The notes beneath the pieces are model-generated. The model was not told where the DNA came from. It searched no databases and saw nothing but the letters and a program-made list of their open reading frames with translations. A stretch of 64,000 nt of DNA. It comes from Rhynochetos jubatus. Taxonomy: Eukaryota > Chordata > Aves > Eurypygiformes > Rhynochetidae. Position 1 is the first letter of the stretch. The number at the start of each line of letters is the position of its first letter. Where the stretch lies: the NCBI GenBank assembly GCA_027574665.1, contig CM050655.1, forward strand, positions 16,115,170 through 16,179,169. Reading direction: 5' to 3'. Both the position numbers and the translations under genes were made by a program. This document shows, piece after piece, positions 12,200 through 25,097 of the stretch.

Positions 12200-12500
12200 C
12201 ACAACCGCCTTGAAAAGAACAAACTCTAATTAGCATCGCCTACAATTCGTCTTTCCAAACCATACCTTTTAACCTGTACCCCATCTTTTCCAATATTTCC
12301 ATTAAGGTTGTCAAAAGCAGAAGTTTGGGAACCTTTCCTTGTGACCTTGGCATTTCTTCTCAGGCTTAACGTATTGGCATTTTTTCCTCTGACTGCATCG
12401 CTTCTCATTTGTCATGATTATTGTTGAATTTTTCAACTGTCATTCCCGAACGTAAATCAATGGTTGTCGACTTCCCCTTTGTCATATCTGCACTGCCAAC
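12200..12500. promoter_or_regulatory. CpG-retaining block, candidate conserved non-coding element
   Basis: Eight CpG dinucleotides fall between 12206 and 12469 (for example at 12237, 12248, 12370, 12399, 12447, 12451 and 12468), while kilobase stretches on either side have very few. CTAATTAGC-type homeodomain sequence lies at about 12226-12235. A 60-codon minus-strand open frame (12226-12408) is hydrophilic and protein-like in composition. It has a stop two codons upstream of its ATG, no polypyrimidine tract and no convincing donor, so I do not call it an exon. CpG retention suggests purifying selection or low methylation; this is inference. Confidence 0.35.
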
Positions 12501-15500
12501 AGCCTTTCCCTTCTAAATGAGGCTTCCTCCCTTTCCATCCATTAAAAAAGGCCTGTCTTTTGGAGAAGTCAATCCTTTGTTAGGTCACTCCATTTATCAT
12601 TCTTCCAATCAGTACCTGACACACTTATTCAGCCAGGTCTTCAACCACACAATCATTGTTCATTTTGGGAGGGGGGAGAAGGAGAGAGAGAAGGGGATAC
12701 TTTATTTATGCATGGTGGTATTTGCCATCCATCTTGACCACTTTTATATTTTTCAATCCCCTTGTATCTTAAGAGTCCTTACCTGCTTGAAGGAAACACC
12801 AAATGCAGAAGAAAAACACACACACACCACCCACAGGGGAAAGGAGGGAGAGAATGCCAAGAAAACATTTTGCTGTATTAAGAATTAAGAGTAACTACAT
12901 ACAAGAGAAGCATCTAACATAACAAAAATCCAGCTCTTTCACAGAGGGGCTCTACAAAAAAAATCACTTATGTTAAAAAAAAAAAAAAACCAACAACTAA
13001 CTGGAACAGAAATAGTAATGGATTGACAAGGTTTAAGTAATATAAAATTATATTACAATAAAGCCAGTTTCTAAGCAGAATATTGGTTCATAGTGACTTA
13101 CAGAAGCCTTCAGGACATGACTTGTTCAATAAAGAAAAGGAAGTTAGTATCTGTTATTTATGCGGCTACAGTCACGTTTGGTTGAACAAATTCACAGAGC
13201 TTCGATCCCCTCCACTAATATTTCAAACAGACCTGCAAACAATGTTATTAAGGTGCTTTTGTCATAGCTGGATATTCAGTAAAAACGCCTTAAGTTTATT
13301 AGAGCTACCCACAAAACCAACTAGTAGCAACTACGTTTTCCACAATAATAGCTTCTTATTGTTTCCTGTCTCAGCTTAGACGAGTCAATATCTAACACTT
13401 AGCCATCAGGCATGCCCACCCCCAGATTTTTAGAGGCATGAGGAGAGAGAAAATCTCTACCCCAGATTTCTAAAAGATACCCTTCGCAACAGTAAACTAG
13501 ATCACAAGTCCTAATCCCAGACTGCTTCAATTATAAAAGCACTGCCCCGTATCATGTGCAGGTCTAGCCCTTTCCTATTAAACAACACTAATGGGAAAAG
13601 AGTGGATTGCACATCATGTAAGGGTGATTTCTCCCAGAAAGCAAAAAGGAAAGATGCAAGCTCCTACTACTGTTGCTTCTCAGTGTGACAGAATGCTTTA
13701 TACTAGCTCGCATACTTAAAGTTTGGCTAAAACCCTAAGCAGTAATAATTAGCAACAGGAGCACTTACAGGCTCGAGAAGCCTAGACTGCAAGTACAACT
13801 GATACAGGTGCACGCATTATGCACACCTCCTTTCTTAACATTCAACACATTTGTTAACTTGACCCTTTACCCCAGCCAGAAGCATTACCCAGGTTAGTTC
13901 TATCTTCTCCAACCCTTTATTTCTAATACACGAAAATCTAAATTCAGGCAAATTAAGCAGCAACTACTCTCTTCTAAAATCTTACTAAGCAGTGGCCTGC
14001 TGGAAAACCTTCTAAATCCTGCAGTCTTCTAGACCACCAAACAGGAAGCTTGATCTTCTACTTCCTATTTCTAAGTAATTACATATCCTATAGGGTATTA
14101 CACAAATAAAATTTCCAAAATTATTTTGATGAAAATCATATGAGGATATTGGGTTGGCAGATCAGCAGTAAAGCATAATGAAATAGAAGGTCAGGCAGTT
14201 TTCAAAACCAGAAAACAGATTCCCTTGCTTGCTAGGAGTCACCTGTTCCAATGTGCAGTTTTACTCTGTTAACAGAATTTACATAGAAGAAATAATTTTG
14301 CCTAGAAATAAGCAATATTCTCATACTGGATAACAACAAATATACAACATTCCTATCAAAATTACATATATCATAGTTTCTCAAACCACGTCCAGTTTAA
14401 CCACCAATTTCTGCATTCAAGCCTTTTAGGTGAGCATGTAGCTGAACACCTTCAGATATGCTGGTTAATAATACACAACCTCCACACCAGCGTTACAAGA
14501 CAAACCTAATCCCTTTTGGGTTAGGGGTACAACATTACAAAAGATTATTCCCCCCACACCTCGTTCTTTAAGGCACAAAACATTTTTATGTGTAATAACA
14601 GATCCTGGTGTATGTTGAAACTTTGCAGTACTGCATCATCATATACGTTTGGAAACCAATACCAAATTTACCAAAATACAGCCATTTAAATACCAACATT
14701 TATATTTCTCATTAAATCCATTTTACAAAACAGATAACTACTAGCACTATATATGGTCCTCCAAATCTCAGATGTCAACTGATTTGGTTTATTCTTTTCT
14801 TCACTGCCCTTATATCATGCTTAACAGTACTTTTTATTCATATACTCCAGAGGTAACAAAGGCAAAAGCATTTCTGTTATATGTTGCAGAAGCTTTATTT
14901 ATTTAAGCTGTATAAGGTAAGGGGTCATTTTCCTTGTGAAAAGAATAAAATAAAGCTGATACTGTTTTAAATCATATCATGTAATCCCATTCTTGTCCAA
15001 GCAATAGATTTACAGATAACAGCAGCAATCTTCCTAAAGTGTAAAAAACCAGTGACCCTTCTGGAACCACAAAGTGACACAAAGAGGTGTTATTTGCAAA
15101 CCAAAAGAGCTATTAATACACAGAACCACTATATTGCAAGCAACAGTACAGATTCTTTGAATGTAAAAGGAGTAAGGAAAAAACAAGCAGAGGTTGCAGA
15201 TCTAGCTCCAACATCCCCATTTTGTGCCTAGCAAATAAACTGCATTTTATTGCATTCATTCATTCCTAGTTAGGACTTTTACTGACTAAAGAAGGGGAGA
15301 AAGAAAGTATCTCATTTGGCAGGCAAATGCTGCTCTTCAAACTCTGAAGGAATGGTCTGGTTTTCTTAAATTTTATCCAAGTAGAGCACTTTATCATTCA
15401 TGCATTTACTTAGACTATATATATTGTAATGCATTCATATGCACTGGCAACAGATAAAGAAATATAATCTGCAAGATCATCTCCCATTTAGAATCTCACA

Positions 15501-17339
15501 AAACACCTAGACATAAAAGGCACGGATTACTGTAATTTCCTCATTTATTTAGTTTTGCAACTTTATGTTAGGTGCTAATGTGAGAAGGGAGAAGTGAAGA
15601 TTCGTATTTGATTTTTTCTTTACATACTTTGAAACTGTACCCATAAAAAACTAAAACATCCTTTAGGTCCAGCACTGAGAATCCTTAAGAGTTGGGGCCA
15701 CCATACAAGCCCAGAGTATACACATTCCATGTTTAATACATTTCTAAAAGATGCTAATGAACACAGTGAATTTCAAATGCAAACAATGCTGTCTTTCAAT
15801 ATGCTTCTTTAAAAAATATGTCTAAAATGCCTAGCAACACTAGATTTTTTCTCCGTGGTAATGTATTCTTGATTTTCTGCTGCTGTTTCAACAAAGGACT
15901 AGTAATGTAATGCTTACGAAATTTTAACTGGGGGCCTACTACTTCAGCATGTAATACATTTTTGGACACATGATATTCAGACCCACAGAAACTGTAAGTA
16001 TGCTCTAAGAGCAACCAATTACATGGATTTTTAGTCTCTATTACAATCATGACATAACAGTTTTCTATTAATTAGACAAAATGTATTTCTAGATGGAAAA
16101 GGAATTCTCCTGTGCAACACATTGCAACAGAAACAAAACATGAAAAAATGTATGGACTGAAGCATTAACAAGTCCTTGTTTGAATTAACTTGTCATTGTA
16201 TCCAAGACATTATAAACCAAAATCTGGAACCGCTTATGATCAAAACCTGTGACCTTTGTTTCCTTTTCTATTGCACGTGAGAACTGCTAACTTGCATTTT
16301 ATTTCAAACACAGCCTTAGCAGCATTCAGAACAAATTCTGTGAAGCAACACCCAAGAACTTAATTGCATTTAATAACTTCTATCACATTTATAAACTGAG
16401 TCAAACCCTGAAAAGTGTTGAAATCTACTTAATATGTCCTTGCAGCTTTCATTGCACTCAGTATTTTTCAAGATCTAGTTGAACTTCTTTAACATTCAGT
16501 GTACATTCTCTGAATATCTGTGCACAAGCTGTATCTTCCTTTTTATTTGCATTTTTCTAATGGACACTATTTCTTCAGAAAGGTTAAGGCACCTGAAAAA
16601 GTACAGTATGGGCTGTGTTTCTAATGCCTTTCTTATAGAGCAGCTATGTAGCACAGTACCTTTTAATGTGTTACCCTATATGAAATATATAGCATATATG
16701 TATTTCTTTTTTTCATTTCTCCTTAAAATATAATTTTAATATTATTATAGAGAACTGTATTTGAAAAACACTGATTTTATTTTGAAAGCCTGTATTCACA
16801 GTTACTAAGGGGTTTTTTCCTATGATCTTTAAAATATAAGTTTTCCAGTATTTGTGGAAATTCTTTAAAATTGATAGGTGATTGTGTGGCACTGCACTAG
16901 TACCAGTTATAAAGCCTAATGATACATAGATGAATTAATCTCAAAATTTAGAAAGTTTTAAGGACAAATTGTTTAGCTAGGTTGATAAGATAATCAGATT
17001 TATAAGCTAATAGCTTATGAATGGCTAAAAAGAGACCTCTGAGACAATTAATTTTGTTCAAACACCAAGTTCTTCCAATGCTTACAGGGATAAAGCTGCT
17101 TCCATAACAGAACCATTTCTGCCTCTCATAGCAGTGATGGGCCAGTACAGTTACACAAGATGGAAGTGAAGGGAAGGTCACAGGGCTATGTGGTACATTT
17201 AAAAATGCCAGAAACAGATACTGATCATCTTGTATTTCTTTTTCAAAAAAAGCCTCTAATCAGTTCTAAATTTCTTAGACAGTTTGCTTTCTTGCTGCAC
17301 CTAGAAATGTGTCATTTGTCTATTTAAAAACATAACAGC
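12501..17339. other. Non-coding AT-rich DNA, no gene recognised
   Basis: It includes a 123-codon open frame at 12517-12888 whose product is low-complexity in its second half (GGEKEREKG, HTHTTH) and is not credible as a protein. An A15 run sits at 12975-12989. Short CACACA and CATTCATTCATTC simple repeats occur near 12820 and 15258. Nothing else is recognised. Confidence 0.65.
12975..12989 (+). repeat. Poly(A) run, A15
   Basis: Fifteen A bases are followed by CCAACAACTAACTGG. It is a simple homopolymer. Confidence 0.9.
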
Positions 17340-18180
17340 TCACCACCCCTCCTCACTGGCTTTCGTTGGCCTCTCTTTTTTTCCCGTTTAATGTCTCTAA
17401 CTTTATGCCATGTTCTTTTCCTCTTTCAGCACGGCTGAGCAAGGCTGACAGGCGGATTCCTTTGCTTTTCAGGGTATTAAAGCCACTTTCCCGCTCTGAC
17501 AGCCTGTTCTACTCTGCCACCTTATAGCTCTGGCTTCACACTTCTCTGGGCAGCCACTGCTTCTTGACAGACCACTGTCACTTCCCATCATCCTCTCTGT
17601 ATATCCTGTTCTCTCCCCCTCAGCACGCATCCCGACTTTCCAACCAATGCAATTATTTTTTTTGACAAGCCATCCATCAGCTTTAACTTTAAAAGCACTT
17701 TCCGCTGATATCCATTGTTAAATCCCTTGCTTTTTATGGAGCTTGCATGAGAGAATATGATATCAGACATTCAAACTACCAAACCATGTAAATTTACTTT
17801 GTTCTCAGCTATGTTTCCAATTTCACGTCCAATTTTTCGGTACATTATGCGTAGTTGTTGTGCTTAATATGATGTTGTCAAATCCCATTAAAGTTCACTG
17901 CATTGCACGGCTTTAAAAACAGGTTACAATTTGCATTCTATAAAGAAAGGAAGGAGTGCAGTCTGAAGTCAAGCTGAATCTTATTAAAATTATCTGTTCA
18001 ATTGTTACATTTGTAGATGGAGTAATTTTGAGGCATTAGCTGAGACACATATGAAAATGTCAGTGTGCCAACTAATGACAATGAAAGCAAAAGGAATATA
18101 TCTGTGAAACTCAATAAAGCTCCTTTGCTGGTGACATAAATTTGATGATAATCCGAGGAAATGAATAAGGGACCATCCAG
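17340..18180. promoter_or_regulatory. CpG-retaining block with splice-acceptor-like site; candidate regulatory element or non-coding exon
   Basis: Twelve CpGs lie between 17364 and 17909 in otherwise CpG-depleted DNA. At 17394-17429 the plus strand shows CTAAC, a pyrimidine-rich tract and CAG, a textbook branch point and acceptor arrangement. If used, the longest open frame after it is 31 codons, from 17432 to a TAG at 17525-17527. An AGGGTATT donor-like string occurs at about 17470. The part from 17900 to 18180 is AT-rich, with long runs free of low-complexity sequence, typical of conserved enhancers. A coding exon is unlikely; a regulatory element or an untranslated lncRNA exon is possible. 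Confidence 0.35.
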
Positions 18181-20779
18181 TTTGAATAGGAATTACCTAT
18201 TCTATTAAATCACTTTGCTGTATTTCCACTTGGCCTACATCTTGGTCCTATGCCACAACGGCTCTCTCTCAGTGGACTAAAAAAATCCCTACAGGAATAA
18301 CATCGTTTGGAGGAAGATCTTTCATGTAAGCCTTGTAACCAATTTCAGACCGACCCACTTTAAAATCAAGGACAGAATTAGTTTCAACACCCCACACCTT
18401 CTGTATATAAGGCCAGATTAAATAATTTGCTAATGCACAATCAGGAGACACGTCCAGTGATAAGCACCCCTGTGCTCTCCATGCAGGGTTTTATGCACAA
18501 AGGCTTGCTTTCTTACATACAGGAAAATAAACCTATATAAATAGACACAGGTATAAATGAAAACTTCATCAACCTGCCAAAATGCTTGGAATATAAGGAT
18601 TCGTGTGAAAGGCAAAATTTTTATTGGAATATTTTAGTATAGTAGCTCACAGCCTTTAAATCCTACCCTTGGCAACTAGTAACTTGGCTTTTCCTTGCGG
18701 CAAGAGGACAGGCGACAGTCAGCAATAAGTAATGCTTCTGCAAACGTCACTCAGTTACCACTGTGCATTTTTTACAATTCAAACCAAGTAAAACCTATTA
18801 TAAGTATGCAAAACAGTATATAAGCTCAAGTTCCATCAGTGAAGTTACTCTTTTGACTGTAACAAGAAAGACAATTAGGAAGTCTGTTGGGCACATCTAA
18901 ACTCTCACCCTCAGGAAACCATCTCAGACTCACCCTGCCATTTGTTAAAAAGCATGTTAAGAAGTAAAGTTCAGACTTCTGGAACTTTTTTTTTTAAATG
19001 AAGAGGCAGGGACAACATTAAATGAAGTCAGCAACAGCTATTCAGTCAATAGCCTCAACAAAGATGCCTTACAATGAAAGAATGTCTGATAATCCCCAAC
19101 AAAAGCAGTGAATGAGAGCTGCTCATCTAGAAATGCTAATCTGATTTCCAGATCTATTTAAGATAAGTTTATTCTGAATAGTTTCCCATACTACAGTGGC
19201 TTTGCATGAAAGCAAGTAATAGTTACTCTTTACACTCATTCTCTTAATCATGTTTCTCCAAATAGCGATTCTTCCAGTTTTGAACCATACACACCAAATT
19301 TCCAAGTTCTCTATCATGACTATTAGAAGCCTCCAAAACCTCTGAAACACTTTCCCTTATGTTAACCAATTGCAACCAAATATTATGTTACCTGCAAGCG
19401 GATTGTATTATCTCAGTTCCACTCACTATCTATTAATATGTTGCTGCTTTTGTCTCCAGTTTTCCGGGGAAACATGACCACCAGAAAGCATATGGGGTAC
19501 GAGTTATACGTTCTATCCCACATCACTAAGTTACTCTGCCCAAATCCCTAGGCCCCTCTTTCCTTTCCAATGAAAAAAGCGAGTAAATTTTCTGATTTTT
19601 TTAAAGAAATGTCAGATAAACAGATATACTACTTAATTTTACAGTCAGTTTTGTTTAAAAAGAATAAGGACAAAAACAATGAGAAAAATAGGGAATGTAA
19701 ATTAATAAAAATCAGCAAAAGTATAAGTAATCCTGAGGTACATCAATAGTAACAATCATTCTATGTTACTAAAACGTTCTTATTTTCATGCCATATTGAA
19801 AAAATTAGAGCACGTAATTCTGACCCAAGCAACCCATTAAAGATACTACGCCTTCTTTAAATCTCTTTAGTGAACTACGGATGTTACCATTTCCAATTTG
19901 CAACTCAGCATAAACAGGAGTTTTTTCATTTGCTTTCTCTAGTAGTTTCCTTTGAGACCCTGGCCTTTACCACCTTTCTTCAAAGAGTGCAATAAACCCC
20001 TCTATCCCAGCTTTCCGCTACAACTACTTCTTTCATTATTCTTTTATTTCTTTCATCTTTTCCCTTGTTCCACAACTGCTCACTGTACATTTTTATATTC
20101 TGAAATTCCCACATCTTTGCTTTTACTTCAGTATGTTCCCCCTCTACTGAACCACTACCCTCTGCTGCATTTTCTTAGCCTCTGAGCAAGTTCATCTCTA
20201 TATAAAGGGTGCTAAAGAAACTATTATACTACACTGTGAAAGGTCATCTTCCAACTTACAGGCTATACTACTTGTGGAGCAATTCTAAGAGAAAAATATA
20301 AACCAGGATGGAGTGGACATGAATGATATCATGTACTTAAGTAATTTTTTTTTAACTGAAAAGCAACAATAACACCCATTTCATAGTGTCTGGTCGTAGC
20401 CACCACAACAGCCATTACTATTGCTCATCTATGAATTGAATCCACATATACAGACCTAGAGGGGCTTAAAGAGGGGAGGTTTGTTTGTTTAATAATCAAT
20501 CTAAAGAATTCTTATTCTGTGGATGTGAAAAATAAGCCAGTAAGAGAGAGACTCAACTGACACATGGAAGTAAATAACTTCACAAGGAGTAAAAGCTAAC
20601 AGAAAAACTTAAACGTGGTTTACAACTGGTATTTAGAAACATTCTGATTTTTAACTCCTATTTGAAGCTAGCAACCAAGAAAAACACCAGTAAAAATAAA
20701 GAGCTTTTAAAGAATACCAGTGTTTAGGCATCCAGTTTCAGTGGAAGCAAAGCAAGTTTAATGCTTGCAACTTCCTTTT
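18181..20779. other. Non-coding DNA, no gene recognised
   Basis: The DNA is AT-rich. A pyrimidine-rich stretch at 19960-20180 produces a leucine- and proline-rich chance open frame. The sequence at 18240-18460 is low in simple repeats and keeps a few CpGs, so it could extend the regulatory block upstream of it, but the signal is weak. Confidence 0.6.
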
Positions 20780-20910
20780 CTTCTCTCGAGTTTTTGATTT
20801 AATTACACACAAACGGTTCTTTCAAACATACACTGTGACGATACTTCAGTCAGATCGTACGTAGGGTATGTCTTACAACCTCTTAAAAAAGTAAATAGAA
20901 ATCGTCCTTT
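20780..20910. promoter_or_regulatory. Small CpG cluster, candidate regulatory element
   Basis: Six CpGs occur in about 117 bases (20787, 20814, 20839, 20856, 20860, 20903), including GATCGTACGTAGG, in a region where most 100-base stretches have none or one. TTTGATTTAATTAC at about 20792-20805 is a homeodomain-type core. It could be a short conserved element or chance. Confidence 0.25.
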
Positions 20911-23900
20911 CAAGCTGAAGGGTAAGATACAGGTACTGGTACTAAAACCTCTGTGCATCAGTTCCACTGGGAAGGTTATTAAAATTGTGGCTAGAGAAAC
21001 TAGCTATTTCTTTCTGAACACTGTGCCTGAACTTCCTGTAGGAAATCACACTGCCTGTGACACTATTTGGGCCTGAAAATCTGTAAATGAAAATTATCCA
21101 CAAGAAACTGTGAAGTCAATTTTCGTGATAAAGCAAGAATAGAGTTCAAGAGTTTCCATGTTCCCTCTGTAATTAAGGACAATTTTAAACATATCTTCTC
21201 CGCTTAGCTGTTACAGGTTTTGTGCATTACACCCATTTTCTACCAGAAAATGAGCAATGACCTTAAGCTCTGGAAAAATAGTAAAATTTGCTAATCAAGG
21301 AGGATGAAGAGGGTCACTTATCTCCTCCTTTTATCCATCTTGCTACTCTACTTTCTAGCAATATGGTCTCAAAAAAACCATATAAAAAAAATGATCTGTT
21401 TTTGCCCTTTATATCTCATTATTTTACATGAAGGCACACGTAAACAGACTAAAAATATACATGTAGACTAGTTGCCACAGGGTCATTAGTTAGCAGCTCT
21501 GTAACAACATAGATCTCAGTGGTACATTCTTCACATCCATGTATCACACACTCCCCAAGGTAAAGGAGCCTGTTTAGGTATCTAACAGGTTTGTTAGCAA
21601 CGTTTAGAATGTTTCTCTATTTCCACTAATAATCACCCAAAAATATTATGGTCTCCCAACAATTAAAAGAAAATTAATATTGCTGTCACCCACTTCATCT
21701 GAAGGGTGGGGAAGTTTTTATGGGGGGGGGGGGGGGGGGGGGCATGCACAGGGGTTTTTTTACAGTTCATTAAGCTATGTTCATTGGTCCAAAAGGAAAG
21801 AAAACTTCAATACCACCACCCCACAACTCTCTTTTTAATTTTAAATTATTCTTAAGTTATTTTCACCTTATGATGCACATATCATTAATATGATGGAAGA
21901 ATTATCAGGGTGACTTAGAGGAAGTTATGTTGGTTCTTTTGTGGAATTGCTTTAAACCTCATAGTTTGATAAACATTGACCTGTAAAAGTCCTCCTCACC
22001 ATCCTTTACCATATTCACCATCCCAATATTTGTAATTAAAGCTCTGAAAGAGATAGAAATATATTCCCACAACCAGACAAAGCACTTCTCTCCTGAAGGT
22101 GAGATATACCTTACGAGTATACTATAGCAGCAGTAACTTAAATTTTAATAGGAGTTCAGATTCCTGTGCATCTTAAAAGGAGGAAGCAGATTTCTATAAA
22201 CTGAAGACTGAGAATGCATATGAAAAGGTTAGCAGAAAAAGATACGAGTTCCTATTAAGAAATAAACATCTATTTACACATCACGTATAGTGATTTTAAC
22301 CCATTTTCAGATTAAAGGCAATGAATAGCATCCATCCCTCAGAGTGCTAGAAAGAGCTGTATTCATAAGACTACACCCTTTTCATCAGTGGTGATGCTCT
22401 AAAAGCAGAGTAAACAAGTTGGAAATACAAGGACTGATATCCTTTTATTTTCTGCCACTTATTTTAGAGGTTAAGTTCACACATATACCAGAAAGATGGT
22501 GACAGAGAAAAATTTACTTTCTACATGCTGATGAAAACTGATGATGATACCTTCTCACTACCAGAAACCACCCAAGTTTCACAACAACCTATACCTAGAG
22601 CTTACAGCAGTGCTCTAAACAATAAATACTTCCTCCCTCCATAAAAAAAACTCAAACACTACTTTTCTGCATATGCAAAAGGCATGCTCTACTTCAAATA
22701 CATTATGGTTTTTAAGAGCAGAGAATTAATAAACAAGGGCAAGCAGGAGCTCCACTTAACCCAACTTTCTCTTTGAAACTTGCCACAGTTTTATAAATAT
22801 GCCACTACAAAAAACCAAACTAATCTACAGTGAATGACATGTTTGTTTCCTCTGTTGCCTTATTACCTTTTCTAGTTTCCAGGTAAAACACCTGCTGGGG
22901 AAGAAGCAGAAATGAGAATGTGTTCATACAGTAGTATGATAGTAGTGTGATAAAATACTGGAGCTTATTCCTACAGTTTTATTAAAACTACTCAACAATA
23001 AGAGCAAAAAACCAAGCTATTGGTATTCTGCTGATATTCCTCCATCATCTGATTTGTTCTGTTTGTAAAACATTAAAACGCATTAGAGCAGTTTCGAACT
23101 GTAAATAATACTGATCATCTTAAAGACTGAGATACTTTAAAGAACATTGTTATAGCATTAGGAAAACTCCACTGATCTCTTATGTGAATGAACACAGACT
23201 AAAATAAGATTCTGTGCAAATATGGGTAACCCAATTGAGTGGGTTACCAAGTGAGCAGCACTGTCACAAAACAAGCTCTTAATACAAATTCCTCGTTTAG
23301 TTTTGCACTTTCTTTTAACTACACAACTTCTTTTTAATATTTTATTTATTTTTATTTTTACAAAAAGGTGCAACTTCATCTTACTAGGTATGTTGATATC
23401 TACTGTCAACAAGATTAAGCCTTAGATTTACGGCTCTTTTCAACAACTTTACTTACTACAGAAATTATCCATTCATTACATGTTTGGTTGGGGTTTTTTT
23501 AAAGCAATCACACACCAATACAAACACACAAATGGGATTCATCCAAAATTAAAAAATTGTTTAGGATTCAGTCTCTCATCAAAAGGGTTAAAATGCCTTT
23601 TTCCCTCCGCCTCCAGTGACTGCATTTTCCCTTCCTCATTTATCCTATTTTCTAGCTGTTAAAAAGAAACACAGAGACTTCTTCAGAGCCAGCAGTTTTG
23701 CTTAACTCACTTAAGCATAAAGATTCTAGGCTCTGAGCCTCTGCCCTCAACAACATCAATTCTAGTCCCACCTGAAATTTAAAATACTAAAGTGATTGTG
23801 GTGAAATTCTGGGAGTCCATCTTTCTGGCTGAATGGTTGTCTTCTTGATGGAGAAGGGCAGCTGTCCCTGAGGAGAAGGGTAATAGTAGGATTTTGTCTT

Positions 23901-24468
23901 ATCCTTTAAGTCAGACTAACCACCTACTGCTGAGTCAGCCATACATACAAACAAGTAGACAGCAATCAAGTTGCTGCTCAAGTCCACCTTTCCCAGGAGC
24001 ACCTCCACATGCAAAATAACAGCTAAAGTCACTAAAGTAATGTTCTAGGTTGAATATATTAGGAAACCAACACAATGTTTTTATATTAGCAGAACATTAC
24101 AGTTGATGAAAGAGCTAGAGAGGCCACCACACTACAAGAACACAAGTACCAAAAGGTACTGCAATATTCTACCTCAAGTTACAGAGAAGTTGTGACTGTT
24201 TAATACAGATTTTACTTGAAAGCTACTATTTTTAATAGAAATCAGTAGAGAGAGTACAACCCCGTGTGGAGTAACAGATTTCTCACATTTTATATATGCA
24301 GACATACATTATATATGTGAAAAATGCATCAGCTTATGCTTTTTAAATACACAATTCACTTGACTGATCATTATTTCTATACTACACTGGATGTAAACTT
24401 TGCAGTAAGCAAATATACCCATTTAGAGGCCAAACTTCTGAAATACATTGCACCAGGGCACACTGGCT
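20911..24468. other. Non-coding AT-rich DNA, no gene recognised
   Basis: Apart from the G21 run, I see no repeat body, RNA gene or believable coding frame. The CTGTCCCTGAGGAGAAGGG string near 23862 was considered as a CR1 piece and not supported. Confidence 0.65.
21722..21742 (+). repeat. Poly(G) run, G21
   Basis: Twenty-one G bases lie between TTTTTAT and CATGCACAGGGG. Like the runs at 9519 and 11138, it has G on the plus strand and no recognisable parent repeat. Confidence 0.95.
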
Positions 24469-24499
24469 GTTGCTAGGTTTATGCAACTTCCATAGCAAC
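24469..24499. promoter_or_regulatory. RFX X-box-like inverted pair
   Basis: GTTGCTAGG at 24469-24477 and CATAGCAAC at 24491-24499 form an inverted pair matching at eight of nine positions. A further GCAAC lies at 24483-24487. The reverse strand reads GTTGCTATGGAAGTTGC, close to the RFX X-box form GTTGCCATGGCAAC. RFX factors bind such sites in ciliary and MHC-II genes; a role here is inference from motif similarity alone. Confidence 0.3.
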
Positions 24500-25083
24500 T
24501 GCAGCCATTATATAAAGAGCTTCTCAAAGAGGTAACTTTACATAAGGTCAACAAGTCCCCTGACAAAAATTTTATATAGTGCTCAATCTCAGACACACAG
24601 CCAAACCTTTGTTCTCTTCATAACCCTTAGGCAAAAAAAACTAATGAGAATCACAGACAACATATTAAATGATGGTATTTTCAGTACAGCTGGGATTCCA
24701 TTCTATAAATAATTTTAAAACTATTACCCAACAATGTATTGCGATAAAAAGCTGACAAGGCCTTGCTCAACAAGCAGTTACTGGCATGGTTTTGCTACTA
24801 GGGATGAAAGATCTTCTCAAATGCCTACAGTGATTTTTCAGGTGCTTCTATCACTTATAATCAGTGGAATGCTTCCTTTTGTTAAATGTTAAAATTAACA
24901 AAATATTGAGACTAAAAATAGCAACAAACAACATAATCAAACTCTTCCATGCTTTATAACAGTATTACTCTTCAGAAGAAGTTGGCTTATTTCCTTAAAC
25001 ACAACACATGAAAAAAAAGTTTTTTCAATCCATTGAAAAGAGAAAGGAAAGAAAAATAATTCTATTTACTGTTATTTTTTTGG

Positions 25084-25097
25084 AAAAAAAAAAAAAA
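25084..25097 (+). repeat. Poly(A) run, A14
   Basis: Fourteen A bases are preceded by a T7GG string. It is a simple homopolymer. Confidence 0.85.

Noticed and set aside
12226-12408. Hydrophilic 60-codon minus-strand frame as an exon
   Set aside because: A stop lies two codons upstream of the ATG, there is no pyrimidine tract or convincing donor, and CpG content alone can give the arginine-rich composition.
12517-12888. 123-codon plus-strand open frame
   Set aside because: Its product is low-complexity in the second half, has no recognisable domain, and lies in A/G-rich DNA that opens frames by chance; no splice or promoter context.
17432-17527. Coding exon after the strong acceptor
   Set aside because: Two frames stop within six codons and the third stops after 31; no protein family is recognised. 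Kept only as a possible non-coding exon.
23840-23890. CTGTCCCTGAGGAGAAGGG as a CR1 piece
   Set aside because: The words do not follow the CR1 consensus order and the flanks give no support.
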